Assembly: GCA_021298085.1 (NCBI GenBank)
Contig: JAJTDE010000008.1
Coordinates: 1 to 60,625 of the forward strand
DNA from: Rubrivivax sp.
GTDB lineage: Bacteria; Pseudomonadota; Gammaproteobacteria; Burkholderiales; Burkholderiaceae_C
Direction: 5' to 3'
Length of the DNA stretch: 60,625 nucleotides
In this document: one piece after another, positions 17,454-25,885 of the stretch
Numbering within the stretch: position 1 is the first letter of the stretch
Layout: the number at the start of each line of letters is the position of its first letter
The notes under the pieces: model-generated
The model's input: only the letters and a program-made list of their open reading frames with translations
Told to the model about the DNA's origin: nothing
The model's database searches: none
Position numbers and translations under genes: made by a program

Positions 17454-19064
17454 TCACCCCTGGCCCGGCACCCTGACCTTCTGCCCCTGCTTGCGCGCCC
17501 AGTTCATGGTGGCCATGAACTTGGGCGACTTGGCGGGGTCTTCCAGCGAATCACGCAGCAGGCCCCAGCTGCCCCACTTCGACCACGCCGAGACGGAGTT
17601 GAAGTGGCAGAACAGATCGCCGCCCGCGGCGGCCCAGGCGTCCAGGAAGCGCTCGTAGAGCTGGCCCATGCGCGGGTGGGCATTGGCCGCGTGCAGCAGC
17701 CGCGTGAGCTTCTCGTTGTTCTCGGCGCCAAAGATGCCCAGCAGGTGCTGGCCACCTTCGTAGGCCACCATCTTCAGGCCGTACTTGTCGGCCAGCGCCT
17801 TCTGGCCCTTCATCCAGCCGGTGCATTCCGGCAGGGCGACCTTGTCCAGGTGGTCGAAGAGCTGCTCCAGGCTCCAGGATTCCACCTGCGCTGCCGCCGG
17901 CCCCTGGCCTTGGCCCTGACTCTGCGGTGGCAGATTCAGCGACAGGTAGGGTGCAATGGCCACCACGTCGGCCTGCTTGAAGACCTCGGCATGCTTGAGC
18001 ATGGTCTCGGTGTACCAGGTGCCGGCGGCCTGGGTGGGCAATACGCGCACCAGCCGGTCACGCCCGCCAAAGGCACGTTCCCACAGGCGGAACATGTTCA
18101 GCGAACGTTCGGCCACCAGCGCGGCCAGGCTGGTCTTGCCGGCGGAAGCGGCGGCCTGCAGGCCACGAGCCTGCTCGAACGTGCCGTTCCAGAGTTCGTT
18201 GCTGAACTCGATGTAGACCTTGCGCTGCGGCGACAGCGTGCGCTTGACCAGGGCCGCAAACTCGCTGATGTAGCTGTCATCGGCCAGGTGCGGCATGCAG
18301 AACCACGGGTCGGCGTCTACCCGGTTGCACAGGTCCACCATCAGCTCCACCGGTACACCCTTGTCGGAGAAGCGGGCATCGGTGGGCTTGGGGCGCTGCG
18401 CCCAGGATGCCTGCTTGGAATTGTTGGTGTGCTGCCAGTCCATGAAGCGGATGCAGCTGACCCCGCGCCAGCGGTTCAGGAAGTCGTCGTGGAAGGCATT
18501 GGCCGGTGTCTCCGGCCCGAAACCCGGCCGCAGGATGCGGATGTTGCGCACCGGGTTGCTCGGGCTGGTCTTCTTCACGCGCAGGAACAATGGCCCCTTG
18601 GACGGCGTGACCTCCGCCACCAGGCGGCCCGTGCCGCTGCTGGTGACGCGCCCGGCGCCCCACAGGTCCACCTCGCCGTCACCCTGCCACAGCACGGTGT
18701 AGTTGCCGGCGGGGTAGCGGGCGTCGGTGGCCGACATCATCGGGCTGTCGGCTGAGCAGTTGGGCTCCAGTGCCTTGATCCAGCCGGATTCGTCCAGCGC
18801 GAGCTTGGGTCCCTTGCCCCAGTCAGACGCACCCGGCGGCTGGCTGACCCAGTCGCGCGACAGCCGGAAGATGTCCACAAAGGGCAGCTCGGTGTTCCAG
18901 TCCACCGGGTCGGCCAGGTTGATGCCCAGGCGCGGCTGGCCCGGTTGGGCAGCGGCACTGGCGCCGCGGCTGCAGCCGGCCGTCAGGCCGACGCTCGCGG
19001 CCAGCAGCGGCACGCCGGATTTCAGGACATCGCGGCGCCCGTTCGAGACCTTGGGCTGTGTCAT
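17454..19064 (-). CDS. Tat-exported lipoprotein with glycoside-hydrolase-like barrel
   Basis: A 536-residue protein. The N-terminus has a twin-arginine motif (GRRDVLKSG), a hydrophobic stretch and the lipobox LTAGC, so it should be a Tat-exported lipoprotein. The mature part contains LGINLADPVDWNTELPFVDIF near residue 47 and later KVYIEFSNELWNGTF near residue 282, with a Glu at the place of the acid/base of clan-A glycosidases. ADVVAIAPYLSL and MVAYEGGQHLLG, with a possible nucleophile Glu, come near residues 370 and 440. Relatives are often labelled cellulose-binding proteins. The ATG is preceded by GGAG at 8 nt and, further up, by a 9-bp tandem repeat. Substrate and partners are unknown; it appears monocistronic. 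Confidence 0.75.
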   Translation of the reverse strand: MTQPKVSNGRRDVLKSGVPLLAASVGLTAGCSRGASAAAQPGQPRLGINLADPVDWNTELPFVDIFRLSRDWVSQPPGASDWGKGPKLALDESGWIKALEPNCSADSPMMSATDARYPAGNYTVLWQGDGEVDLWGAGRVTSSGTGRLVAEVTPSKGPLFLRVKKTSPSNPVRNIRILRPGFGPETPANAFHDDFLNRWRGVSCIRFMDWQHTNNSKQASWAQRPKPTDARFSDKGVPVELMVDLCNRVDADPWFCMPHLADDSYISEFAALVKRTLSPQRKVYIEFSNELWNGTFEQARGLQAAASAGKTSLAALVAERSLNMFRLWERAFGGRDRLVRVLPTQAAGTWYTETMLKHAEVFKQADVVAIAPYLSLNLPPQSQGQGQGPAAAQVESWSLEQLFDHLDKVALPECTGWMKGQKALADKYGLKMVAYEGGQHLLGIFGAENNEKLTRLLHAANAHPRMGQLYERFLDAWAAAGGDLFCHFNSVSAWSKWGSWGLLRDSLEDPAKSPKFMATMNWARKQGQKVRVPGQG

Positions 19065-19080
19065 CGCAGATTCTCCATGT

Positions 19081-19107
19081 GGGCCGTAAGGGCCGTACGG
19101 GCCGTAC
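19081..19107 (-). repeat. 9-bp tandem repeat in a gene leader, three units
   Basis: GGGCCGTAA, GGGCCGTAC and GGGCCGTAC lie head to tail, 17 nt upstream of the minus-strand start codon at 19064 and just before its ribosome site. The repeat could alter leader length or folding. Confidence 0.75.
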
Positions 19108-19173
19108 AGGCCCTATTGGACGTCCGCCCGCGGGCAGACGCCGGTGACGCGGCTCAAGCGCGGCACACCGTGT

Positions 19174-20016
19174 TCACACACCGGCAGTGGCAATGCCGGC
19201 GTAGGCGTTGTTCATCCACAGCCGCAGGCGCTGGCGCTCCATCAGGCTGAGCGAGGCGCCGTCGATGGCCTGGCTGTTCTTGGCATTGTGGAAGCTGGCG
19301 TTGCGGGCGTCGATCTTCTGCACGATGGGGTCATGCAGGTGCTTGATATCCACCACCCGTGCGCCCAGGCCCTTGGCCCGCACCAGCTGGCCGGAGCGGT
19401 CGAGGATGCTGAAGTCGTCGCCGCGCAGCTGGTTGCGCACGATGACGTACTGCAGGCGCTGGCCGAAGCGGTCGAGCAAGCGGCGCAGCAGTTCCACCGA
19501 ATCGCGCCCGGCGTCCATCACGTGCCAGTACTGCACCGCGATGCCGGAGAGGTCGGCCATGTCCAGCACACCGGAATCGTCCATCCAGCGCACGAGCAGG
19601 TCGTGGGTTTGCGCGGCCAGGTCCACCAGCACGCGCCGGCCGGGGTACTCAACGGCCGTCTCGACGATGCGGTCCAGGCTTTCGTAGCTGTCGGCAAAGG
19701 CGTTGGTCGCGTAGTCCCCATAGAACCGGGACAAGGTGCCATGTGAGCGATCACTGTCAAAGGCCTGGAACGGCACCGCGTGATCGATCAGGTACTGCGC
19801 CAGCAGACGCGACAGCATCGACTTGCCCACCCCACCTTTCTCTCCACCCACAAAATGGATGCGTGACAGTCCGCCGACTTCCAGCGTCGGGATGTCAGAG
19901 GCTATCGACGCGGCGGGGGTCGGCACGGCATCGGGCATCGGGATGGGGATGTCGGCGCTGTGGCGCAGCGCGCCGTTGTCCGGTGCGCCGTTCGGGTCGT
20001 CGGCGGCTGGGTTCAT
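19174..20016 (-). CDS. Orphan ParA/MinD-like P-loop ATPase
   Basis: A 280-residue SIMIBI-class ATPase. After a Pro-rich N-terminal stretch of about 48 residues comes the deviant Walker A motif GGEKGGVGKSML (near residues 58-69) with the signature lysine, then FQAFDSDRSHGTLSRFYG as switch I and VLVDLAAQT as the Walker B region. ParA proteins usually place or segregate cargo; shorter relatives in this shape are annotated as mobilisation or nucleotide-binding proteins. No ParB partner or parS-like site is visible beside it. It is read in the same direction as sbcB, 98 bp upstream. The ATG at 20016 is chosen as the longest start, though translation may begin at an internal Met. Confidence 0.75.
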   Translation of the reverse strand: MNPAADDPNGAPDNGALRHSADIPIPMPDAVPTPAASIASDIPTLEVGGLSRIHFVGGEKGGVGKSMLSRLLAQYLIDHAVPFQAFDSDRSHGTLSRFYGDYATNAFADSYESLDRIVETAVEYPGRRVLVDLAAQTHDLLVRWMDDSGVLDMADLSGIAVQYWHVMDAGRDSVELLRRLLDRFGQRLQYVIVRNQLRGDDFSILDRSGQLVRAKGLGARVVDIKHLHDPIVQKIDARNASFHNAKNSQAIDGASLSLMERQRLRLWMNNAYAGIATAGV

Positions 20017-20114
20017 GCAAGGGCTCCAGGGTCAAGAGGGGCGACTGCGCAGGTGGCGCGGGCGGCGAAGGAACGGCCAGACGATGCGCCCGCAACAGCC
20101 GTGATTGTGCGGCC

Positions 20115-21560
20115 TCAGGCGTCTGGTGCCAGGTGTTCGGCCCAATCCACCAGGGCCGACAGCAGCGTCTGCGCCCGCTCGTCACCGCGCTCGTCGGCGG
20201 CCTCGTTCAACAGGTCCAGCATCTCCATCCAGGCGGCCAGCGGGGTGTGGCCACCGGCGCCGTCGTGCAGCCGGGCGCTGCGGTGCTGTTCCCAACGCTG
20301 CTGTTCGTCCGACGAGAGCGTGTGGAAAAAGTTGCGCGCGCGCCAGCGAAACACCAGTTCTTCCAGGCGCTCGTCGTCAAAGGCCGGCTGCGGCTGGGCC
20401 AGCGATTGCGGCACCTGCTCGCGCAGCCGCAGCAGCCGGCGGCGGTCGTCCTGCCCGAGGAAGCCGCCATAGAGGTCTTCGTCCACGTCCACCGGCCCGC
20501 TGTCGCGCGTGCTGGCGAACACCGCCGGCCAGACACCGGCCATCGCCCCGGTGATGCGCGCCGCCGCTTCGGCATGGCGGTCACAGAGCCCGCGGTCAAT
20601 GCCCCAGCGCTCGGCACGCGCGGGTGTCAGCGTGGCCAGGTTGCCAATCACCACCGGGCTCTTGTTGATGTGGATGGTCTTCACCGGCAGGCGCTGCAGG
20701 CCTTGTTCGTCCAGGGCCTGGCGGGTGCTGAAGAGCCGTTCGCGCAGCTGCGGGGTGGTCAACGAGACCAGTTCGGCGGGGTCGTGGGAGAGGTCCCAGA
20801 CGATGACCTCGTTCTTGTTGGTGGGGTGGGTGGCAAAGGGCCAGACCACCGCCATGCAGCCACGCTCGGTGCCGTACATGCCGCTGATGTGCAGGGCCGG
20901 CCGGCCCATCACGAGTTCGGTCTGCACCGCCGCCTTGCTGCGCAGTTTCAGGCAGAAATCAAACAGCCGGCGTTTCTTGTCGCGCAGCAGCCGCGCGAGG
21001 GCCACCGTCGCGCGGACATCGGACAAGGCGTCATGGGCCGCCAGGTGCTGCAGGCCGTTGGCCGCCGTCAGGGCCTCCAGCTTGAAGGAAGGTCGACCCT
21101 CGTGCAGCGGCCACTCGATGCCGTCCGGGCTGAGCGCCCAGGCGCAGCGCACGGTGTCGAGCAAGTCCCAGCGGCCGCATTCGTTTTGCCATTCTCGGCC
21201 GTACGGGTCCAGCAGGTTGCGCCAGAAGAGATGCCGTGTGACCTCGTCGTCAAAGCGGATGCTGTTGTAGCCCACGCCCACGGTGCCCGGACGGGCCAGC
21301 TGCTCGGCCACCGCGGTGCTGAAGTCGTGCTCTGACACACCTTCGGCCAGGGCCTGCTGCGGCAGGATACCCGTCAACAGGCAGGCCTCAGCCTGGGGAA
21401 CCATGTCGGTGGGCGGCTGGCAGTACAGCATCACCGGGGGTTCGATCTCGTTCAGCTCGGCGTCGGTGCGCACGCCAGCAAACTGCGCCGGCCGATCGCG
21501 CCGCGGGTTGCTGCCGAAGGTCTCGTAGTCGTGCCAGAAGAAGCTGAACGGGGCGGGCAT
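20115..21560 (-). CDS. sbcB: Exodeoxyribonuclease I
   Basis: A 481-residue 3'-to-5' single-strand DNA exonuclease of the DEDDh class, used in recombination and mismatch repair. Active-site motifs are FFWHDYETFG near residue 13 (Asp and Glu), VGYNSIRFDDEV near residue 97 (Asp) and LAAHDALSDVRAT near residue 179 (His, Asp). The SH3-like and helical C-terminal domains follow, and length matches E. coli ExoI (475). The ATG at 21560 starts MPAPFSFFWHDYETF, in agreement with family starts. A 48-bp gap separates it from the SDR gene upstream. Confidence 0.95.
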   Translation of the reverse strand: MPAPFSFFWHDYETFGSNPRRDRPAQFAGVRTDAELNEIEPPVMLYCQPPTDMVPQAEACLLTGILPQQALAEGVSEHDFSTAVAEQLARPGTVGVGYNSIRFDDEVTRHLFWRNLLDPYGREWQNECGRWDLLDTVRCAWALSPDGIEWPLHEGRPSFKLEALTAANGLQHLAAHDALSDVRATVALARLLRDKKRRLFDFCLKLRSKAAVQTELVMGRPALHISGMYGTERGCMAVVWPFATHPTNKNEVIVWDLSHDPAELVSLTTPQLRERLFSTRQALDEQGLQRLPVKTIHINKSPVVIGNLATLTPARAERWGIDRGLCDRHAEAAARITGAMAGVWPAVFASTRDSGPVDVDEDLYGGFLGQDDRRRLLRLREQVPQSLAQPQPAFDDERLEELVFRWRARNFFHTLSSDEQQRWEQHRSARLHDGAGGHTPLAAWMEMLDLLNEAADERGDERAQTLLSALVDWAEHLAPDA

Positions 21561-21608
21561 GGGTGGTGCCGGCGCGCCACGGCCCGACAGCGCAGGCCGG
21601 GCGCCCGT

Positions 21609-22370
21609 TCAGTACGTGGCACGCCCGCCGGTGATGTCAAACACGGCGCCGGTGGAAAAGGAGCAATCATCGCTCGACAGCCAGGCGGCCATGGCGGCAA
21701 TTTCCTCGACCTCGACAAAACGCCCCATCGGGATCTTGGCCAGCATGTAGTCGATGTGTGTCTGGGTCATCTGGTCGAAGATGGCCGTGCGCGCCGCGGC
21801 CGGCGTGATGGCGTTCACCAGCACCCCTTGGGTGGCCAGTTCCTTGGCCAGGCTCTTGGTGAGCGCGATCAGGCCGGCCTTGCTGGCGCTGTAGTGCGAG
21901 GCGTTGGGGTTGCCTTCCTTGCCCGCCACCGACGCGATGTTGACGATGCGGCCGTAACCCTGCGCCGCCATCATGGGCGCAAGGTGGCGGCAGGTGAGGT
22001 AGGGCGCGATCAGGTTGACCTCAATCACGCGGCGCCAGACGGCCGGGTCCAGTTCCCAGGTCTTGGCATTGCCGCCGGTGATGCCGGCGTTGTTCACGAG
22101 GATGTCCACGCGGCCACGCCAGGCCTGGGCCCGGTGGGCGGCTGCCGCCACCGCGGTGTCGTCGGTCAGCTCGACCACCGCGGTGTGCACGTGGTCAGCG
22201 TGCCCGGCGGACTGCAACTGCTCGGCCGCCTGCTGAAGGCGTTGAGCGTCGATGTCCCAGAGCAGCACGGCCGCACCGCTGGCCAGGAAACGTTCGGCGG
22301 TGGCCAGGCCGATGCCCTGGGCGCCACCGGTGATGATGGCCACACGGCCTTTCAGGTCGATCTGGTTCAT
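21609..22370 (-). CDS. SDR-family oxidoreductase (sugar-acid dehydrogenase-like)
   Basis: A 253-residue classical short-chain dehydrogenase. Cofactor motif is TGGAQGIG near residue 14, followed by LLWDIDAQRL, whose Asp favours NAD+. NNAG is near residue 91, and the catalytic Ser, Tyr and Lys are in IASVAG and SHYSASKAG. It ends in a typical FDITGGRATY. It is the last gene of the minus-strand sugar-acid block and overlaps the preceding DenD-like gene by 4 bp (ATGA), so it is translationally coupled. A role in oxidising a hydroxy-acid of the same pathway is inferred from context; the substrate is unknown. Confidence 0.85.
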   Translation of the reverse strand: MNQIDLKGRVAIITGGAQGIGLATAERFLASGAAVLLWDIDAQRLQQAAEQLQSAGHADHVHTAVVELTDDTAVAAAAHRAQAWRGRVDILVNNAGITGGNAKTWELDPAVWRRVIEVNLIAPYLTCRHLAPMMAAQGYGRIVNIASVAGKEGNPNASHYSASKAGLIALTKSLAKELATQGVLVNAITPAAARTAIFDQMTQTHIDYMLAKIPMGRFVEVEEIAAMAAWLSSDDCSFSTGAVFDITGGRATY

Positions 22371-23380
22371 GGGTTCAGCCCTTTCAAGGCCTGCGGGTTG
22401 CGCAGGCGACAGTCGTCGATGTAATCGCGGATGATCTCGGAGAAGTCCTGCGCCGGCTGCAGACCCAGCGCTTCGGCGCGGGTGCTGCGCACCGCCTGCG
22501 GCCAGTTGGCCACGATGCCGGCGATGCGTTCATCACGCTGCTGCAACACCCGGGCACGCACCTGCGGGCCGGCCACGGCCTCCAGGGCATCCAGCATCTC
22601 GGCCACGCTGACATTCAACCCCGGAAGGGTCAGCGCGCTGCGGCCCACCAGGGCCTCGCGCGAGGCCTGCGCCACGGCGATCAGGCCCTGCACCATGCTG
22701 CTGACGGTGGCCACCGGGTGCCTGACGGACAGGTCCACCGGCAGCACCGCCGTCTCACCGGCCAGCGGTTCACGCACGATGCTGCTGAAGAAGGAGCTGG
22801 CGGCACCGTTGGGCCGCCCGGGGCGCACCGTCACCGTCACCAGGCGTGCGCAGCGGCCATCGATGAAACCCTTGCGGGTGTAGTCGGCCACCAGGTGCTC
22901 GCAGATGAGCTTCTGCGTGCCGTAACTCGTCTGCGGCATGGGCAAGGTGTCGTCGCCCACCACGGCAGGGAAGGGGTAGGCCGGGTCAGGCCCGAAGACA
23001 GCGATGGAGCTGGAAAACACCAGGCGGGTGACGTCAGCACCCTGCTGCTGACGGGTACGCAGCGCGTCGAGCAGCGCGCGGGTCGAATCGAGGTTGGAGC
23101 GCAGGCCCAGCTCAAAGTCGGCTTCGCACTCACCCGACACGGCCGACGCCAGGTGGAAGACGACGTCGAAGGGCTCGTGCACCAGGGCGTCCACCTGCGA
23201 CAACAAGGGCCCCACCCGGGCCTGCACACGGCGGTCAGCCAGCAGTGCGTCAGGCGGTGCCACCTGGTCCGTCAGCACCAGCTGCGCCAGGGGCCGCCCC
23301 AGCAGTTGGCCCTGCCGTAGCAGCTGTTCGGCCAGGCGTGAACCCACAAAGCCGGCACCGCCGGTGATCAGAACCTTCAT
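22367..23380 (-). CDS. denD: NAD-dependent epimerase/dehydratase-fold D-erythronate dehydrogenase-like protein
   Basis: A 337-residue extended SDR. The N-terminus MKVLITGGAGFVGSRLAEQLL is the NAD-binding glycine motif. VVFHLASAVSGECEADFELG near residue 75, SSSIAVFGP near residue 127 and SYGTQKLICEHLVADY near residue 152, with catalytic Tyr and Lys, match the DenD group. DenD oxidises D-erythronate to 2-oxo-tetronate in four-carbon acid-sugar pathways. Its usual partners (OtnK kinase, OtnC aldolase, OtnI isomerase) are not in this window, so another aldonate could be the substrate. It overlaps both neighbours by 4 bp (ATGA) and lies directly after the GntR regulator. Confidence 0.75.
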   Translation of the reverse strand: MKVLITGGAGFVGSRLAEQLLRQGQLLGRPLAQLVLTDQVAPPDALLADRRVQARVGPLLSQVDALVHEPFDVVFHLASAVSGECEADFELGLRSNLDSTRALLDALRTRQQQGADVTRLVFSSSIAVFGPDPAYPFPAVVGDDTLPMPQTSYGTQKLICEHLVADYTRKGFIDGRCARLVTVTVRPGRPNGAASSFFSSIVREPLAGETAVLPVDLSVRHPVATVSSMVQGLIAVAQASREALVGRSALTLPGLNVSVAEMLDALEAVAGPQVRARVLQQRDERIAGIVANWPQAVRSTRAEALGLQPAQDFSEIIRDYIDDCRLRNPQALKGLNP

Positions 23381-24147
23381 CGAATGGCCTCCTTGCGGCG
23401 TGCAGGGCGCAGACGTTGGGCGGGAGCGGCCACTGAAGGCAGCTTGCGTCGGGAGGCGAGCACGCCTTCCATGTCGTCGCGCGCACCATCGATCAGCACC
23501 TGGGCGGCGCGTTCGGCGCGCACTGGGTCGCGGGCGATGACGGCGTCGAGCACCTCGCGGTGCAGTGGCAGCGAGCTGGCCGGGCCGTTGGCGCGAGAGG
23601 TGCTGATCTCGAAGGCTACCCGCAACAAGGCACCCAGCGCCTTGCCCATCTGTTCAACCATGCGGTTGTGGCCCGCGCGCAGCAGGCCCAGGTGAAACTG
23701 CAGGTCGTGGGTGACGTAGTCGCCACCCTCCTCGATGGCCAGCCGCATGCCGGCGTAGGCCCGCTCGATCTCGACGATGTCGGCGGGCGTGGCCCGCTCG
23801 GCGGCCAGGCGCACACCAGCCGGCTCGAGCACACGGCGCAGCTCCTGCAGGTCGCGCAGGAACTCGCGCGTCAGGCCGGCACGGCTCTGCCAGGCTACGA
23901 CCATCGGGTCGAACCAGTTCCAGTGCACGGGCTCCAGCACCCGCGTACCCACCTTGGGCCCGGTGGACACCATGCCCTTGGCAACCAGGGTCTTGATGGC
24001 CTCGCGCACCACCGTGCGGCTGACGCCGTAGGCTTCACAGAGCACCGGCTCGGGCGGCACAGCACCGCCGGGCGGGTAGTGGCCAGAGACGATGGCCTGG
24101 GCGAGCTGGTCCAGCGTCTGGCTCAGGAGGTTGCGCGGGCGGCTCAT
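23377..24147 (-). CDS. FadR-subfamily GntR transcriptional regulator
   Basis: A 256-residue regulator. Residues 10-70 are the winged helix (LAQAIVSGHYPPGGAVPPEPVLCEAYG, then SRTVVREAIKTLVAKGMV). Residues 90-235 are the all-helical FCD effector domain. FCD metal-site residues are plausible: the His of THDLQFHLGLLRAGHN and the later LHREVLDAV. Regulators of this type often answer to sugar acids such as gluconate or galactonate. It sits inside the operon it probably controls. A TNGTNNNACNA-like site found before the ABC importer and before the divergent dehydratase is the best operator candidate. Confidence 0.88.
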   Translation of the reverse strand: MSRPRNLLSQTLDQLAQAIVSGHYPPGGAVPPEPVLCEAYGVSRTVVREAIKTLVAKGMVSTGPKVGTRVLEPVHWNWFDPMVVAWQSRAGLTREFLRDLQELRRVLEPAGVRLAAERATPADIVEIERAYAGMRLAIEEGGDYVTHDLQFHLGLLRAGHNRMVEQMGKALGALLRVAFEISTSRANGPASSLPLHREVLDAVIARDPVRAERAAQVLIDGARDDMEGVLASRRKLPSVAAPAQRLRPARRKEAIR

Positions 24148-24179
24148 TGGGCGGGGTTCAACCGGGCGTCGCGCACCCC

Positions 24180-24563
24180 TCAGGCCCTGACAAAGGCGGT
24201 GACCAGGGGCTCCGTGCCCACCTGGCGGCTCCAGTGGCCGTGCACCGACGCGTCAAACGTGGCGCCGTCGGGCAGGGTGTCAGCCGAGAAGAAGTGCTGC
24301 CCGGGGCTGAAGACGCGTGACGCGCCATCCTGCAGGCCGATTTCCATCTGCCCACCGAGGATGAACACCCACTGCGGCGTGCCCGTGCAATGAAAGCTGC
24401 TGCGAAAGCCGACCGGGCTGTGGCGCAACTGCAGTCCTCCACTGGGCATCAAGGCCGACAACCGGGCTTCCGGCTTGCCCTCGTCCAGCGCGATGGGCTG
24501 TTCGCGGAAACGCGCGCGTCCATCGGTGTCGGTGAAGAGGATGACCTGGGTGAATTGGTTCAT
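24180..24563 (-). CDS. Small cupin-domain protein
   Basis: A 127-residue single cupin barrel. FHCTGTPQWVFILGGQMEIGL near residues 58-78 and the FSPGQHFFSADTLPDG turn fit cupin motifs 1 and 2. The metal-binding residues are poorly kept: one His in the first motif and one in GQHFF. It may act as a sugar-acid isomerase, a lyase or an accessory sensor. It lies between the gluconate-dehydrogenase-like SDR and the GntR regulator, with gaps of about 35 bp, and is probably part of the operon. I cannot assign the reaction. Confidence 0.7.
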   Translation of the reverse strand: MNQFTQVILFTDTDGRARFREQPIALDEGKPEARLSALMPSGGLQLRHSPVGFRSSFHCTGTPQWVFILGGQMEIGLQDGASRVFSPGQHFFSADTLPDGATFDASVHGHWSRQVGTEPLVTAFVRA

Positions 24564-24600
24564 GGTGTCTTGGGCAAGGGCTGGTACACCATTGTCACGG

Positions 24601-25371
24601 TCACAGCGTCGCGGTCACGCCGCCATCCACGTACAGGATGTGACCATTCACAAAGGCCGACGCATCACTGGCCAGGAATACGGCTGCCGGCGCCAGTTCC
24701 TCCACCTCGCCCCAGCGGCGCGAGGGCGTGCGGTTGACGAGCCACGCCGAAAAGGCCTCGTCCTTGACGAGCTTGTCGGTGAGCTCAGTCTTGAAGTAGC
24801 CCGGTCCCAGGCCATTAACATTGATGCCGTGGGGGCCGAGGTCGATGGCCATGCCCTTCGTGAGCATCTTCAGCGCGCCCTTGGTGGCCGCATACGGCGC
24901 AATGCCGGGCCGGCCGAGCTCACTCTGCACCGAGCAGATGTTGATGATGCGGCCACGGCGGCGTTGCACCATGTGGCGGGCCACGGCCTGCGCCACCACA
25001 AAGGGGCCGTGCAGGTTGGTCTGCAGCAGGTCCTGCCAATCCTGGGCGGCGAACTCGTGGAAGGCGCCGCGGCGCTGGATGCCGGCGTTGTTGACGAGGA
25101 TGTCGATGGGCCCTATGCCGGTTTCGATGGCGTCCACGGCCGTGGCCACCCGCTGCGCGTCGCACACGTCGAAGGGGCTCAGGTGAACCGTCAGCCCCTC
25201 GGCGCGAAGCTGCTCGGCAGCAGTGCCCAGTCGGGTGGCGTCACGGCCATTGAGCACCAGGATGGCGCCGGCCTGCCCGAGGCCACGTGCCAAGGCCAGG
25301 CCGATGCCGGCTGAGGAACCGGTGACCAGCGCAAGGCGGCCGTCCAGCCGGAAGGTGTGTTCACCGATCAC
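24601..25371 (-). CDS. SDR-family gluconate 5-dehydrogenase-like protein
   Basis: A 256-residue classical SDR. RLALVTGSSAGIGLAL is the cofactor motif near residue 16, and VLNGRDATRL has Arg in place of the acidic residue, suggesting NADP(H). NNAGIQRRGAFHEF near residue 91 and SVQSELGRPGIAPYAATKGALKML, with catalytic Ser, Tyr and Lys, closely resemble IdnO/Gno, which interconvert 5-keto-gluconate and gluconate. A gluconokinase gene lies immediately upstream and overlaps by 4 bp (ATGA), the same gene pairing as idnO-idnK. Another aldonate substrate is possible. Confidence 0.8.
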   Translation of the reverse strand: MIGEHTFRLDGRLALVTGSSAGIGLALARGLGQAGAILVLNGRDATRLGTAAEQLRAEGLTVHLSPFDVCDAQRVATAVDAIETGIGPIDILVNNAGIQRRGAFHEFAAQDWQDLLQTNLHGPFVVAQAVARHMVQRRRGRIINICSVQSELGRPGIAPYAATKGALKMLTKGMAIDLGPHGINVNGLGPGYFKTELTDKLVKDEAFSAWLVNRTPSRRWGEVEELAPAAVFLASDASAFVNGHILYVDGGVTATL

Positions 25372-25880
25372 GGTCTTTCCAAGGCGGCTCTGGCCGCGTC
25401 GATCAGGTTGGCCACCGGCATGCGGATGTCCAGCGGCAAGACCTGCTCGTCGGCACCGGGGGGCTCCAGCGTGCTCAGCTGGCTGTCCAGCAGCGAGGCA
25501 GGCATGTAGTGGCCCTGGCGGCCCTGCAGCCGCTGCTGCAGCACGGTGTGCGGCCCATGCAGGTAGACAAAGTGAAGGTCGCCGCAGGCGGCACGGAGCC
25601 TGTCGCGGTAGGCACGCTTCAACGCGGAACAGGTCACGACAAGACCCTCGCCGCGGTCGGCTGCGCCCGCCAGTTCAGCCGCGATGCGGGAAAGCCACCC
25701 TGCGCGGTCAGCGTCGGTCAGCGGAATGCCCTCGGCCATGCGCCGCACGTTCTCGGAAGGGTGCAGTTCGTCGCCTTCCAGGAAGCGCTGCCCCAGCTGA
25801 AGGGCCAGGCCCCGGCCCACCGTGGTCTTGCCGCAACCACTGACCCCCATCACAACCACCCGCATCACCCGCATGGCCAC
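25368..25880 (-). CDS. gntK: Gluconokinase
   Basis: A 170-residue P-loop kinase that phosphorylates gluconate to 6-phosphogluconate. VVMGVSGCGKTTVGRGLA is the Walker A loop. EGDELHPSENVRRMAEGIPLTDADR near residues 35-60 is the gluconate-binding signature of GntK/IdnK. TCSALKRAYRDRLR and GHYMPASLLDSQLSTLEPP near residues 84 and 122 are also family hallmarks. Length equals the E. coli enzyme. Several in-frame ATGs lie within the first six codons, so the exact start is uncertain. It starts 5 bp after the ABC ATPase gene and overlaps the following SDR by 4 bp. Confidence 0.92.
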   Translation of the reverse strand: MAMRVMRVVVMGVSGCGKTTVGRGLALQLGQRFLEGDELHPSENVRRMAEGIPLTDADRAGWLSRIAAELAGAADRGEGLVVTCSALKRAYRDRLRAACGDLHFVYLHGPHTVLQQRLQGRQGHYMPASLLDSQLSTLEPPGADEQVLPLDIRMPVANLIDAARAALERP

Positions 25881-25885
25881 GGTGC

